The position numbers and the translations under genes were made by a program. This document shows positions 23,405-34,409 of a stretch of 64,000 nt of DNA, one piece after another (the stretch's first letter is position 1; every line of letters starts with the position of its first letter). The notes below the pieces were generated by a model, which was not told where the DNA came from, searched no databases, and saw nothing but the letters and a program-made list of their open reading frames with translations. Source of the DNA: Schistosoma mansoni (taxonomy: Eukaryota; Platyhelminthes; Trematoda; Strigeidida; Schistosomatidae); assembly GCF_000237925.1 (NCBI RefSeq), contig NW_017385993.1, positions 682,001-746,000 of the forward strand, in the 5' to 3' direction.

Positions 23405-23729
23405 ACAATCGTCACATTGCATCCCTTCTTCCACGGGGAATAAGCAATATGGCTGTCCACACTTGTGTACAGAGCCGACCATCTTAGAATAAAACAAAAT
23501 GATAGGCAAGGTAGATATGTAAGATAAATCACAACCTTATCAAATAAACAAGCCTCAGTCGACCAAGAATGCTTTGATGCAGTAAATACACAAAAGCAGA
23601 ATCAAAACACACAAATACAATGTCACGTTAACTGAAATAAATTCAATTAAAGTGTAAACGGTAGTTTTGATACGTAATTTACGATCAAAACAGTGAATTA
23701 AACTCAACGTGAAACAATACCACTGTCCT
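23405..23729 (-). mobile_element. CR1 LINE 5'-end piece (X) of the composite insertion
   Basis: Almost identical to 19071-19395, the 5' UTR and first ORF1 codons of element A, in the same minus orientation. It abuts the B tail with a two-base overlap (ac) and ends at gtcct next to the right gttac duplication. It lacks the outermost ~17 bp of the element, as expected of an incomplete first-strand end. Confidence 0.85.
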
Positions 23730-23734
23730 GTTAC

Positions 23735-23957
23735 TATTACCGTGTCCGATGTGCATGAGCACACTCTTCCTAAAATTGACTTCTGAGCCCCAACCTCAAG
23801 CCCACCTAACTAGTTCATCTAATTCAGCTTGGAGATGAAAACTATCAGCCTTACTTCTTATTGTTCTCCAGATTTCGACATCATCCGCAAACAATAGTGT
23901 CGACGACTTAAGCAATAGCGGTAATCCATTAACATACAGAAGGGAAAGTAGAGAGCA
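23735..23957 (-). mobile_element. Older CR1-clade LINE, right half of the interrupted copy
   Basis: Continues the element broken at 15076. It aligns with element A at about 15785-16005, around the RT catalytic motif, and is diverged. Homology ends near 23957, where the old copy was itself 5'-truncated. Confidence 0.8.
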
Positions 23958-24129
23958 TAGTGATCATGCTTTGTTATAGTTCACTGCTTCCATAACTTAA
24001 CAACAGGTTGAACCAATGGTGATAAGAACTAACACGGAAGCGATTACCACAGTGTCGAAACTGACCTTCAAAAACTTCATCAATCGAAATATCCTCCTTT
24101 AACATCACAAGACAAACACTTTAATTCTT

Positions 24130-26850
24130 CATCCTAACTAAATTCTGGATATCTTCCCAGTTCACGGACTGAGAGCTAGCAATACTTGGGATGTCTTCGT
24201 TTCGAAACGACAAAAAAACAGGAAGGGGCTAGGAGTAGTATTATACATACGATCATGCCTGGAGGTACACCAACTTCACAACCGAGAGTTTCTCAATCTT
24301 GATGAATCCATATGGTGCTCAGTAAGATTGTCTACCACCTCGAGATTTCTAGTCGGAGCCATCTACAGGAATTCCACTGCTGACATCGAATATGACAATC
24401 GTATGCTGGAAGGATTAACGCGCTCTACTCGTCTCGGATTCATTCATATCCTGATTCTAGAGCACTTCAATCTTCCTGGAGTCGATTTCGCGGATCATAC
24501 CAATATTGGAAGTGACTACTGTACTGAAGCTCGGTTCTTCAACCTCATTGAAGTTTATTCGAAGATGTGAAGTCGGCAACTCGTCGGAGAAACGGTCAGA
24601 CGCCGTCGCACGTAGACTGGGTATTTACAAATGAAGAATTCCTAGTCGATGACCTCTCAATTCTGACTCCCCTGGGGAAGATCGATCACGCCACTATAAC
24701 CTTCAGTTTCGTCAACAAAACCGAGCTAAGGTATCCCACCAACAACGGGTGCTGGAATTCCAAACGATCGAATGTGTCAGTTTTTCAGGACTATCTACAA
24801 CATGTGAATTGGGATGCTCATCGGGATTTCTTACTGTACACGCTCTTATGTGCTACTAAGCATTCAGTCCCTTAGATGGTCCCAAAAGCTACAAGCAACC
24901 TACAGTCATCAAAAACCGTTTGCTAAGCCGCAAAAAGCACTGTTGGGTAGAATACAAACTAACTGGTGATAACGGAGCGCACATGCACAAAGTCAATAAG
25001 AGAAGACAGGCTTCAGTACCAAACCAAGCTTATCTATAAAATTGTCCCCAATCCGATAAGCTTATTCCGTCACTCAGCTTCTCTTCGACAATCCAAAACT
25101 GGAGTTTCCCAACTGCTAGGTCCTAATGGTCCGACCAATTACGACGGTGATGCCGCATACCTTTTGGCTGAACAATACCTTCAGACATTTCAACCGACCC
25201 ACATCAACTACACTGATGGAAGCTTCATCTGCAACTGCACAGGACTTTCCGAAGTGGACCTGAGCGCTGACTAGGTGTTCCGTAAATTGCAGTATGTAAT
25301 AAAAGGCACTTCTCCTGGCTCGGATATAGTTCATTCTGCTATACTGAGAGAAGCAGCTTCAATCCTGGCAACACCACTTGGCGTGATGTTCTCACACTAC
25401 CGGAATTTTGGAAGCTGGTTCACATCACACCAATTTTCAAAGGAGGTCGGAGCAGCGAACCCTCTAACTACCGACCGGTGGCCCTTCTCTCTATACCTTC
25501 TTAAATTATGGAGTCCCTGATATGTGATGGTTTGCATGACTACTTGTTATCCGTAAACTTCTTTTCACCCCAACAGCATGGTTTCAACAAAGGTCGCAAT
25601 CGTATAACCAACCTGCTGACTGCGGTGGGCAGATGGACAACCACCGTTGATCGCAAGGGGAAGGTTGAAATCATTTACCTTGATTTCTCAAAAGCTTTTG
25701 ATAGGGTCAACCGTATATGTCTTATCACCAAGCTCAAACGATTGGGTATCAAACCACCTCTAATCGACTGACTTCATATCTGAGAAATAGACAGGGTTGA
25801 CTTCACTTTCCCTCAGGCTATGGAATATCCTAGAGGGTTCCCACAGGGCTCATTACTAGGGCCTCTTCTCTTCTTGATTCATATAAACGATCTTCCACAA
25901 CAAGTATCGTCTGACTTACTGGTTTTGCTAATGATGTGAAACTTTGGAGAAAGATATGCAACCAAGAGGATATACTAGCACTTCAGGATGATCGGACTCG
26001 ACTACAAAGTTGAGCAGACGACAACGGTTATACATTCAACATTTCAAAGCGTAAAGTAGTCCATCTGAGACATGTTGTAGACTACAGTTAAAACATAAGC
26101 AAATCCTCTCCAGAAGTGTCCCTAGTTGAATAAGATTTAGAAGTGTTGGTACCTGAGATTTGAGGTCGTGAGCTAACTGTGGCAAAAATGCCTCTCGAGC
26201 AAACCTTGCACTGGTCACGTTTGACGGTAGGACTTTCCACATAAGCTTTAACAATTTTATTCGTCCTCATTTGGAGTACGGAAACATAGTATTTTCCCCC
26301 TCACTCCCAGAGGATAGGGACACCTTGAAACTATCTAATGGTGAGGCACGAAATCAGTTCGAGGACTCAAATTCAAACCTTATGAAGAGCGCCTTCAATT
26401 ACTTAACCTTTACCCGTTAGAATACAGGCGTCTTAGGGGTGACCTTCTAATGGCTTACAGTATCCTTAACACTTCTAGTCATTCCCTTAAGCATCTACTT
26501 AAGCTTAGTCTTAATACTAACCTAAGGGGTAACACCCAGAAACTGGAGACCCAACATAGCAGAAAAGACTCTAGACAACTCCTTGAGAGTTATCAAATGC
26601 TGGAATTCGCTGCCGAATGAGCTAGTCCTAGCGACTTCCCAGGAGTTCTTTAAGAGGAAACTTGACCTATTCTTAAGGTCTAAGGTTAACACCGTATTAT
26701 GATTTGCCAATTTCTTTTTTCCTCTATTATCGTTAATATACCTAGGTTCCTGCCTGGAGGTATTGGTGATCCATTGCCACTAGACACGGAAACCCGTTAA
26801 GCGAAGACTTTTTCTATCCCGTCCACAACCATTTGAACCATTTGAACTCC
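24130..26850 (+). mobile_element. Degenerate CR1/Jockey-type LINE of a second family
   Basis: Broken frames read as an endonuclease (LVGAIYRNSTAD; EHFNLPGVDF in place of GDFN; KIDHATITF) and an RT (QQHGFNKGRNRITNLL; IIYLDFSKAFDRVN; GFPQGSLLGPLLFL; a decayed FADD box). The 3' part reads [18 protein letters not shown] and NLRG. Frame changes and stops separate these blocks at 24328-24875, 24966-25274, 25275-25771 and beyond. The motifs differ enough from the 15-23 kb elements to mark a distinct, old family. Confidence 0.75.
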
Positions 26851-26934
26851 AAAGATTATTAAGTGTGCATGTACTCCGAAACAATTGGCACTTTACCGAT
26901 GATACAGATGAGTTGTAATGTTTACTTCGCAACA

Positions 26935-29315
26935 AGGTTTTGACGCGCTATTAAAAAAGGACTGTGGTATTGTTCCTCGTTTAGTTAAATTCACTGTTTT
27001 GATCGTAAATTACTCATCAAAATTACTGTTCACACTTTAATTGAATTTATTTCCGTTAAAGTGGTATTGTTATTGTGTGTTTTGGTCTTGCTTTTGTGTA
27101 TATATTACATCAAAGCATCCTTGGTCGATTTTGGCTTGATTTATTTGATCAAGGTTTGGGATTTTTCTTACATATCCATTTTAGTTAACTTTTAAGATGG
27201 TCGGCTGTGCTCACATGTGTGGACAGCCATATTGCTTATTCCCTATATAAGAAGGAATGCAATGTGATGAGTGTAAGAAGTGGTTCCATAAGATATGTAC
27301 CCGTTTAAGTCCCACTGTCTATAAAAGGTGCTCAAAGCATAACTCTCACTGGCTCTGTATGTTTTTTGTTCGGGCAAACGACTACTTATTCAAGAAGCAA
27401 TTAGCCTTCTGTCACTAGCTAACAAAAAGGTTGACGAGTGCTGCACCGGTGATATGGGTACTGATAAAGAGGAATGTGTCAGTGTCGTAAGTGCTGTCAT
27501 GGCACGCGCCAGAAACTCGACCGTGCAATACGAAATAGAGCTTTCTACCCCGAAACAATTAGTGACCGACACACCATTTGACATTGATGGCTAAGTTGCT
27601 ACAGCAGAGATTGATGATCCGGCTAGAACCATCATCGTCCAGAGTAGTTCTAATCTGGATGCTGCGACTGATGGGATGATGCGGAAACGCAAAAGAAGGG
27701 GAAAGATAGTCAAAGAAAGCTCACGTCTAGTTGAAAAGTCCTTATCGGACTCACATCCTGCGTGTCAGATTACCCCACAAAAGTCCGAGAGTAAGACAAT
27801 ATTTGGTCCTATCGTATACGGGAAAGGTTCGGCTTCATCAAACATTGTCGTGAGTCATTCGCTCGACTCCGATGACACTGTTACAAGGAGAGCTAAACGG
27901 TAAGATCCCAGCAATTAACAGGCAGAATCTCACATCACCGTCGAAAGCCTTGGATTTGACGTTTAAGGGGGTCGAACACGTTCCTAGTTTAATTATTTGG
28001 AATCTACAAGAGTAGAAGGGCAATGATCCTGCTAAGAGACACGCACACGATCTACAGTTAGTGTAATCTGTCGTCAGAAATGTACTCTCCGAAGAGGTTT
28101 CAGAGGTACATATCACGAAAGTAATAAGACTCGGTAAATGGGTTGGAGGCGAGACCCAACAAAGAAGGATGTTGAAGTTGGTAATCGGTAATTTTGAAGG
28201 AGACGTAATATTGAATGACCCACACAGAACGCATGATTCAAATATTCGTATCCGACCAGATTGGCTGTCTGAAGATCCAATGAAGTCGAAGAACGCTCTT
28301 ACAAAGTTAAGAACCCGAAATCTAAATGGCTGAATGAATCTTACGATTAGGGGTTTTCCGGTAGTTAGGTCTTGGAAGCCAACGCTTGCGAGACCTACAT
28401 GGGTAGAACGTACGATTCCCAAAACACCTTAAATGTGTGCTACACAAACACCCGTAGTCTTCGAAATAAAATTGATGGTGGATGAATTATGTCGCGATGT
28501 AGTTGCTGTCACAGAAACTTGGCTCACCGTACATATAAACTGTTCCCCCATCATTGCAGGTTGCATCTGCATTGGAATAGGAAAGAGTTATCAGACTCAA
28601 GGAAGGAGACATAATGTTATATGTTACGGATCACTTTCGTGTATAATCAATCATATCGGAGACGCATGTTAGTGGAACATGTGAGGTAGCGTGTTGTACA
28701 ATTAGATCTAGAAACGGGTTAGTGACTTATGGGAGAAATATACCGTAGTCCGTTTTGTCTCGCTGACGACTTTATCTTAAGACACATCTGTTCTTGGAGT
28801 AGGGCAGAATGTTGTCTCATCACTGGAGACTTCAACACAGGGCCTATCAACTGGATAGAGCTTACAGCATCGGGTGGGGTGGGGGCTCGATAGTGACCTT
28901 CTATCAACATTTATTCAGTGTGCGCTTGAATAATATATCGTAAAGCCAACAGATATTGACTTGGAACATGACCCGTCATTGATGGACTTTATGCTCACAC
29001 ACCACTGTGAGGATGTCATCGACATTCAGCACCTTCCACAACTAGTGGATAGTGATCACGTTGTACTTTACTTTAAGTTTCGGACACATGGTATACAATT
29101 TGTATCTGCTCCACCCCGTTCCAGTGTCTGGGGAGCTAGTGTTCCAGCAATCAGAGACTGTGCTGTCTCGACTGACTGGTCGTGCGATGCGGATAGATCA
29201 ATCGAAGACGAATGAAATAAGTTTAAGGCTGCATTCGAATCCGTAACATCACCATTCATCTCATGGTCAACATGTAAGCTATCACATTACCTCCATGGAT
29301 TAATGAGGGAACCAA
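26935..29315 (+). mobile_element. Old CR1-clade LINE copy, 3'-truncated
   Basis: Starts with gacgcgctattaaaaaagga, the 5' end shared with elements A and C. The 5' UTR, ORF1 with MVGCAHMCGQPYC (27198) and a decayed ORF2 endonuclease (SDHVVLYFKFRTHG near 29045-29090) follow. Many stops and frame changes are present. Homology ends near 29312 inside the endonuclease-RT linker, where a short Penelope-element end begins. Confidence 0.82.
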
Positions 29316-29356
29316 ACCATCCGGCTCAGAGGACAAAACTCCATCAAAAAGACAAC
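29313..29356. mobile_element. Penelope-like element terminal scrap
   Basis: About 40 bp (aaaccatccggctcagagga onward) match the terminal repeat of the Penelope-like element at ~63047-63086. It sits exactly at the 3' truncation of the old CR1 copy, so it probably marks the junction of an insertion or deletion. Confidence 0.45.
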
Positions 29357-30284
29357 TCTTTCTTTTATCCTCTCTTATGGCTTTAGTCGTCAAGATTTAC
29401 ATCTTCTAAAGCTAGTTTCCGTGGTAAAATAAACGTTAGAGAAGAATTTTAAATAAAAAGTGTCAATGGTGACAGCATTTTCTGTGAATCATTTGTTGAT
29501 GGATGACAGTTTGTGGTGCGATGCCTATTTTTTAGATCTTAAGCATTTCCTCATGAGCGATTTCAGAGTCACATTGATGTTTGTAGGTTAAATACAAGTG
29601 TGCTTGTTGAAGTGTCATGTATGGCACCTTAAGGCTAAACAGGCAGTATAATCGTTCGAAAGCTTAAATACCGCAAAATAAGGCTGACAATAGTTCACAC
29701 TTACGAATGTAGTTATTGCCATCACCATAGGTTTTCTTATTGTCTAGTCGATCCTGACGACGAATACTGGAATCATGTGGTGATACTATTCAATCTTTGT
29801 GTAAATCATCCAACCACGATTTTTGAATTGTAATCGAACCATAATGACGACACAAGTTTAAATTTAGGAAGAATTGAAAGTAATTGATCTTCACTAACAA
29901 TCAGCATATGAAAGTTAGAAGTTTAAAACTGGACATTTGATTAACGCCCATTTTTTTCAGTGAGCATTATCAGACACCGCGTTGATGCCAGCTGTATGTT
30001 TTATATCCACCAAAGCGATAGGTTTTGAGCTTTTCAAATACGTACCCGAATAGTTCATGGAGTTGATGGACATAACAAACAATAAAAACGAACAAGCGAA
30101 GATAACTTATTGCAGTATCTAGATGGTAGGCGATACAGGAAGCCCAGATATTTAAACAGGTTGTCAATTGATAATCATTGCATGCACAAAAGACCAAAGA
30201 AATGGAACTTATCCTTTCGACTTGCTCATATGCATCGCAGTAAAACTGTTGCAGTTATTACAAACCTGTCGAAGATGCACATTT
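29357..30284. other. Non-coding stretch
   Basis: No repeat or exon recognised. A pyrimidine-rich tract ending in AG (~29948-29959) could serve as a splice acceptor, but nothing supports its use. Confidence 0.35.
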
Positions 30285-30579
30285 GAGGTTCTTCCTGGCG
30301 TATCTCAACATCGATTCGTTGTAATGGGATGGAGAAAATGGCGCAACGACGAATATGAATATGATGGGCATCGCTACAGCAGGAGTCCATACAGCTCTAT
30401 AAATTTCCAAATGCTAAATGACGATGGCCTCAACGTGACGACTAAACAGTTAAAAAAGCAATCCATGCCTAGCAGTTTTTATTCTAAGAAAATTAATCCA
30501 AACGTTATTTACAACAGCCCCCCAGCAACCAGAAAGCACATACTCAGTATGCAATACCTATCTAGAAGAAATAAATAAA
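30285..30579 (+). CDS. Possible terminal exon or small gene, unidentified
   Basis: A frame open from before 30200 to a TAA at 30577-30579. The first in-frame ATG is at 30321 (MGWRKWRNDEYEYDGHRY), and AG dinucleotides just upstream (near 30285) could be acceptors. The product is basic and Tyr/Ser/Asn-rich (YSRSPYSSINFQML…KHILSMQYLSRRNK) with no recognised domain. It does not match any repeat in the window. It may be a fluke-specific terminal exon or chance. Confidence 0.3.
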
Positions 30580-30584
30580 TAATA

Positions 30585-33500
30585 TATATTTCTGACAGAG
30601 CAGACACACGAAAATTTTACAGTCATGATTATTAATTTAAAGCATTGGTTTATAGAAAGAAATACTTCCCAAGCTGGGCCGTTAAATAGATAACATCAAC
30701 GTGAATAAATAGCAGCATACTCTTACAGATGCATGAGTGTGGTACTATGGGTGTAGTCTTTGTGTTCCGTTTCAAGAATGGCATCTCATCCACACCGTGA
30801 CTTTGAGGAACGTACAGAAGATCCAAACTCGACATTTGTTTGTTAGAATTGTGGTACGGTCAAACATTTATACCATCCAACTGTTTAAGAAGTTTATATT
30901 TTTTTATGAAGTTAATAGTAAGGGCGCTCGGCATAGGCCGTAACCTTCAAAGACGTGTACGTTTGGTTTACGTCAGGGGTCAAACGTTCCATAAATGTGC
31001 GCTGAGAACGTGATGCTGTAAACAAGAAAAACGATTGAAAAGAAGTATGTTTGATGTAAACCCTCAACAATGCTCTACGCTTTGTGGTGTTGTGGTATTG
31101 GTCCTAACCGTATGCCTCTAAAAGCTGAACATGAGATGAACGACAAAATTCATATCCAACATTTAACACGAAGAGAAGGTCAGGAAAGGTGAACGCGGCA
31201 CGAATCAATTGGAATGGCATGGCCCAGCCCTGCAGGTGTGGTCACTACGTGTAACTTATTACTAATCACATTAAATATATTATTCTATCCCCAGTCCAAC
31301 TGCGTTCTTCAGAAGCGCTAATCATCTTATTGTTAGTTGTCACAATACATTGGGTCAGAACAGACAATGGTATGACTTCCAAGTACGATCTTACATATTT
31401 GGTAGTCAAATCATGACAAATATACGATTCTAGGATTAGGTATACTATTATGGTGGTGCTAATACCGATTTAAACCATAAATGTACAGTATATCGTGAAA
31501 AGGTATGGTAAATCAGTAAAACCCATACTGACTGGTGTTACTGGAATGAAAAGTGGTTGAAAATCTTCATACGAGAAAACACAGCAATAAAGAACGATGA
31601 TTTGTGATGTTTAACAAGCTAGAATAAGTTCAAATGATGGTTGGGAACCTTAAGTTAAAAACAGAAAGGCCACTCATTAGAATCAATAATGCATCCAAAG
31701 AGAGTAAAGTTTTCGAAAACGCTAAAAAGTGTATCTTTCATCACCTGTTGTCCCTTTTATTACTCTCATTTTTTCATCTAATGTCAGTCACTAGGCCACA
31801 ATGTAAAAGCCTGAGTCAGCATATTTTAAGTTATTTAAGTAGAACGGCGAATCCAGCAAAATATCGGGAATACGACTTTGAGTAGCGAGCGTAGGTGAAC
31901 AGTCTCAGTATCACTGACTGATTGCCTCGTCCTCAATCATAAGGAGTCTGGGGCAAACAAAATTTTCAACTTCACGAACATAGGTGGATTGAAGTGGTCG
32001 CCCTCTACATCTATGCTTGCTGGTCAGTGATTCCACTTTCATTTCTCTTGTGATGTTAGGCTCCTTCAAGGTTATCTCAAGATAAATTACCATGTCATAC
32101 CCGCTACCTTATGTTTCACATGCTGTTGGAGAACACTATTTCTATAGGTACCATTTTACAAGCTTATAGGGCGGTTACAATTTATGTACTGTGGGAGAGC
32201 CGTCTGTGTAACACTGCAGAATAAGATAGTCTGAATTATGGTCTTCTAAACAGAGTTTAAGCACTTAGATGGGTATAATAACGTACAAATCTTTACCGAA
32301 GTAGGCGGAAAAGAGTGAAAGTATAATAATTATAAATGATGGACAATAAGATGACATTAATCGTAAGTCAACAAAGTGCTCTTGGAAGTAGTAAACTAGT
32401 AAAAAATATACAAAAAGGAACCCACGTTAACTTGGTTTAGACAGGTTCGTGTTACCTTAACTAGGTGATCGTTTACAGGCCCTATGGACGCAAGACCACT
32501 GGTAGTAGGCGAGAAATAGTGTTGGTCACTTCATAACTCTATAAAATAGTTATGAGCATCACTTGTGGCTGACTATAGTTGAGCACTATCGATAGGTCCA
32601 GTGAATTTTCAGCTCACTTCAAGTAAAAATTAAGGAGGGACGTATGGCAACGGGGACACGTCTGACGTAACTTCAAGGAAGAAGAAAAACAGAAGTGAAA
32701 CTCAGGATCTGATATGACTTAGAGATTTGGAGGGCCAATGGTATCCGAGTATGGTGCGGATGTGTTTGTGAGTGCTAGCAAAAAAGATCAAGCAAGAACT
32801 TTACCAATCAGTCTTAAAAACCTATGTAATCCATCTGCCATACATATTTCGCAGGAAAGACTGTTCTATATCAATGCGAACACTACAGGGAAGACGTTTA
32901 CTCCAGTTTTTGACCTATTTTTTCAGCTTTGACTTCAGATATTTTGTCTCGAAGGTCGTATAAATTTGGGTCCTGGGTAAAGACTATATTAAGAGAGAAG
33001 TCAGTAATGTTTTTGAGCAGCTAGAAGTAGAGGATGAAATTGGACCTGGTCATCTTTTCTAGAGGGTCTCAAGTCCTAGGATTTCGTATCAAGAGTGATG
33101 GTCAGTGGATGAATCAGTTTGTAGGGCCAGTGAAATGTCACTAAGCCCTAGCGTGATCATCTGGCTGCTGGGTCACTGAATATCGAACAGATCATCTATC
33201 CTCGTCAAGGCCAAGGACAACTAACGCGCATCAGTTAATCGTAAGCCATAAACTGGAGCATGCAATGGTGATCTCTCTATCTTCTCGGTACTCATTCTTA
33301 CTAATATATTTCCATAATAACGTCCTTTGTATTATACGGTCCTCAAAGCAGTCATAGTACTTTGATTCGTCGATGGAGTAATCCACGTTAGATGCTGACC
33401 GCGAAGTGTGACTTCGAAGTTAGCTGGTTCGTCACACCGTTCTCGTCTAACTCGAGTAGGACTCCAATCATTCGACATAGATCATATAAGTTAGTGATCT

Positions 33501-34400
33501 ACAAGTTTCAGGTAGCTCGCTAGTGAAAGTCGTTGTATTTCTTTTACCTTTAGTATATCGGATAGGTGTAAGTTGGAAAATAAGAACTAACAGTATTCAA
33601 TGGTATATCTTATGTGTTTAAGATGCTTTGATGGATATATTTTTAGAGAAGTTAAGACTGTGACACAACTGCACACCCAAATCACTTACTGATATGAATT
33701 TGTGCAGTACGTTCCCGTCCAGTGTTAGCTGTATTTTAAGAGCAGTTTCTCTAATACGTAAACAGCCGCATTTCTCTGTGTTGTGCCCTAAGCTCTAGCA
33801 CCCACACCAATTAAATACTTTGTTGAGATCATATTGGATTGTTTGCTTGGTACCACGTACATAGCAATTATTAGTTTTATAGATGACTTTCAAGCCATCG
33901 GCGTAAAGGTAGGTCTTACCTGTGTTGAAGCACCTGTGTATATTGTTGATGTATGCTGCAAAATGCAATGGACACAAGACACTACTCTGCACAAAGACAC
34001 TGGTTATTGGTTGAGATGTAGATGTTGTCAAGTTACTTTTGGTTATTTGGTATCTATTTGAAGGAAAAGATTCAAACCATTGCAGTAGAGGGCTAGTAAT
34101 ATCAAATGACCCAAGTCTATTGATAAGAAGTCTGTGAGGCACCTTATCAAAAGCTTTCTCGATACCGAAACATAGCATAACCACTAGTTGTTTGGTCAGG
34201 TATGCGATTGACCGCGTTACAGAAGTCTGTCAGGCATGTACTGCAGGACCTTGTTCTAACGAAGCTGTGTTGCGATGGGTTGATTAGACCTTTGGGGGGG
34301 GGGTAATCAGATAATGAATTTTGTATCACTTTTTCCATTACGCGTGATATGATTGAGGTGATATTTATGTTTGTGTTTGGGGACGACTTACGTTATCTTC
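30585..34400 (-). mobile_element. Degenerate LINE of a third family, copy F, interrupted
   Basis: On the minus strand, RT fragments at 33795-34338 read NPSQHSFVRTRSC, EKAFDKVPHRLL and TYLYADGLKVIY. They are followed by about 2.5 kb that aligns piecewise with copy G (for example 31900-32060 with 35240-35390, and 32990-33130 with 36280-36400). The order shows the same long region downstream of the RT. Copy F is split by a ~390-bp insert at 33140-33525. Confidence 0.7.
33133..33528. repeat. Insertion in LINE copy F, shared module with 38340-38575
   Basis: This block is absent from copy G at the matching place. Short repeats (agtgaaa, 33133-33139 and 33522-33528) may be its target duplication. 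About 235 bp (33265-33500) match 38340-38575 closely. The minus strand has a coding-like frame in both copies (SNVDYSIDESKYYDCFEDR), so it may be part of an unknown transposon protein. Confidence 0.5.
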
Positions 34401-34409
34401 CAGGTTTCA

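Larger units (their letters stand above)
15072..23734. mobile_element. Composite CR1 LINE insertion (two elements, one body inverted)
   Basis: A 5-bp direct repeat gttac (15072-15076 and 23730-23734) bounds an 8653-bp insert in an older CR1 copy. Inside are: element A, full length, minus strand (15077-19410); seven bases; element B, a near-identical body on the plus strand without its 5' end (19418-23404); and X (23405-23729), a minus-strand 5' end that begins in ORF1 where B's homology stops. A and B form a near-perfect palindrome with ~3.98 kb arms and a ~344-bp loop. The loop is A's 5' region, and X repeats it directly. Confidence 0.85.
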
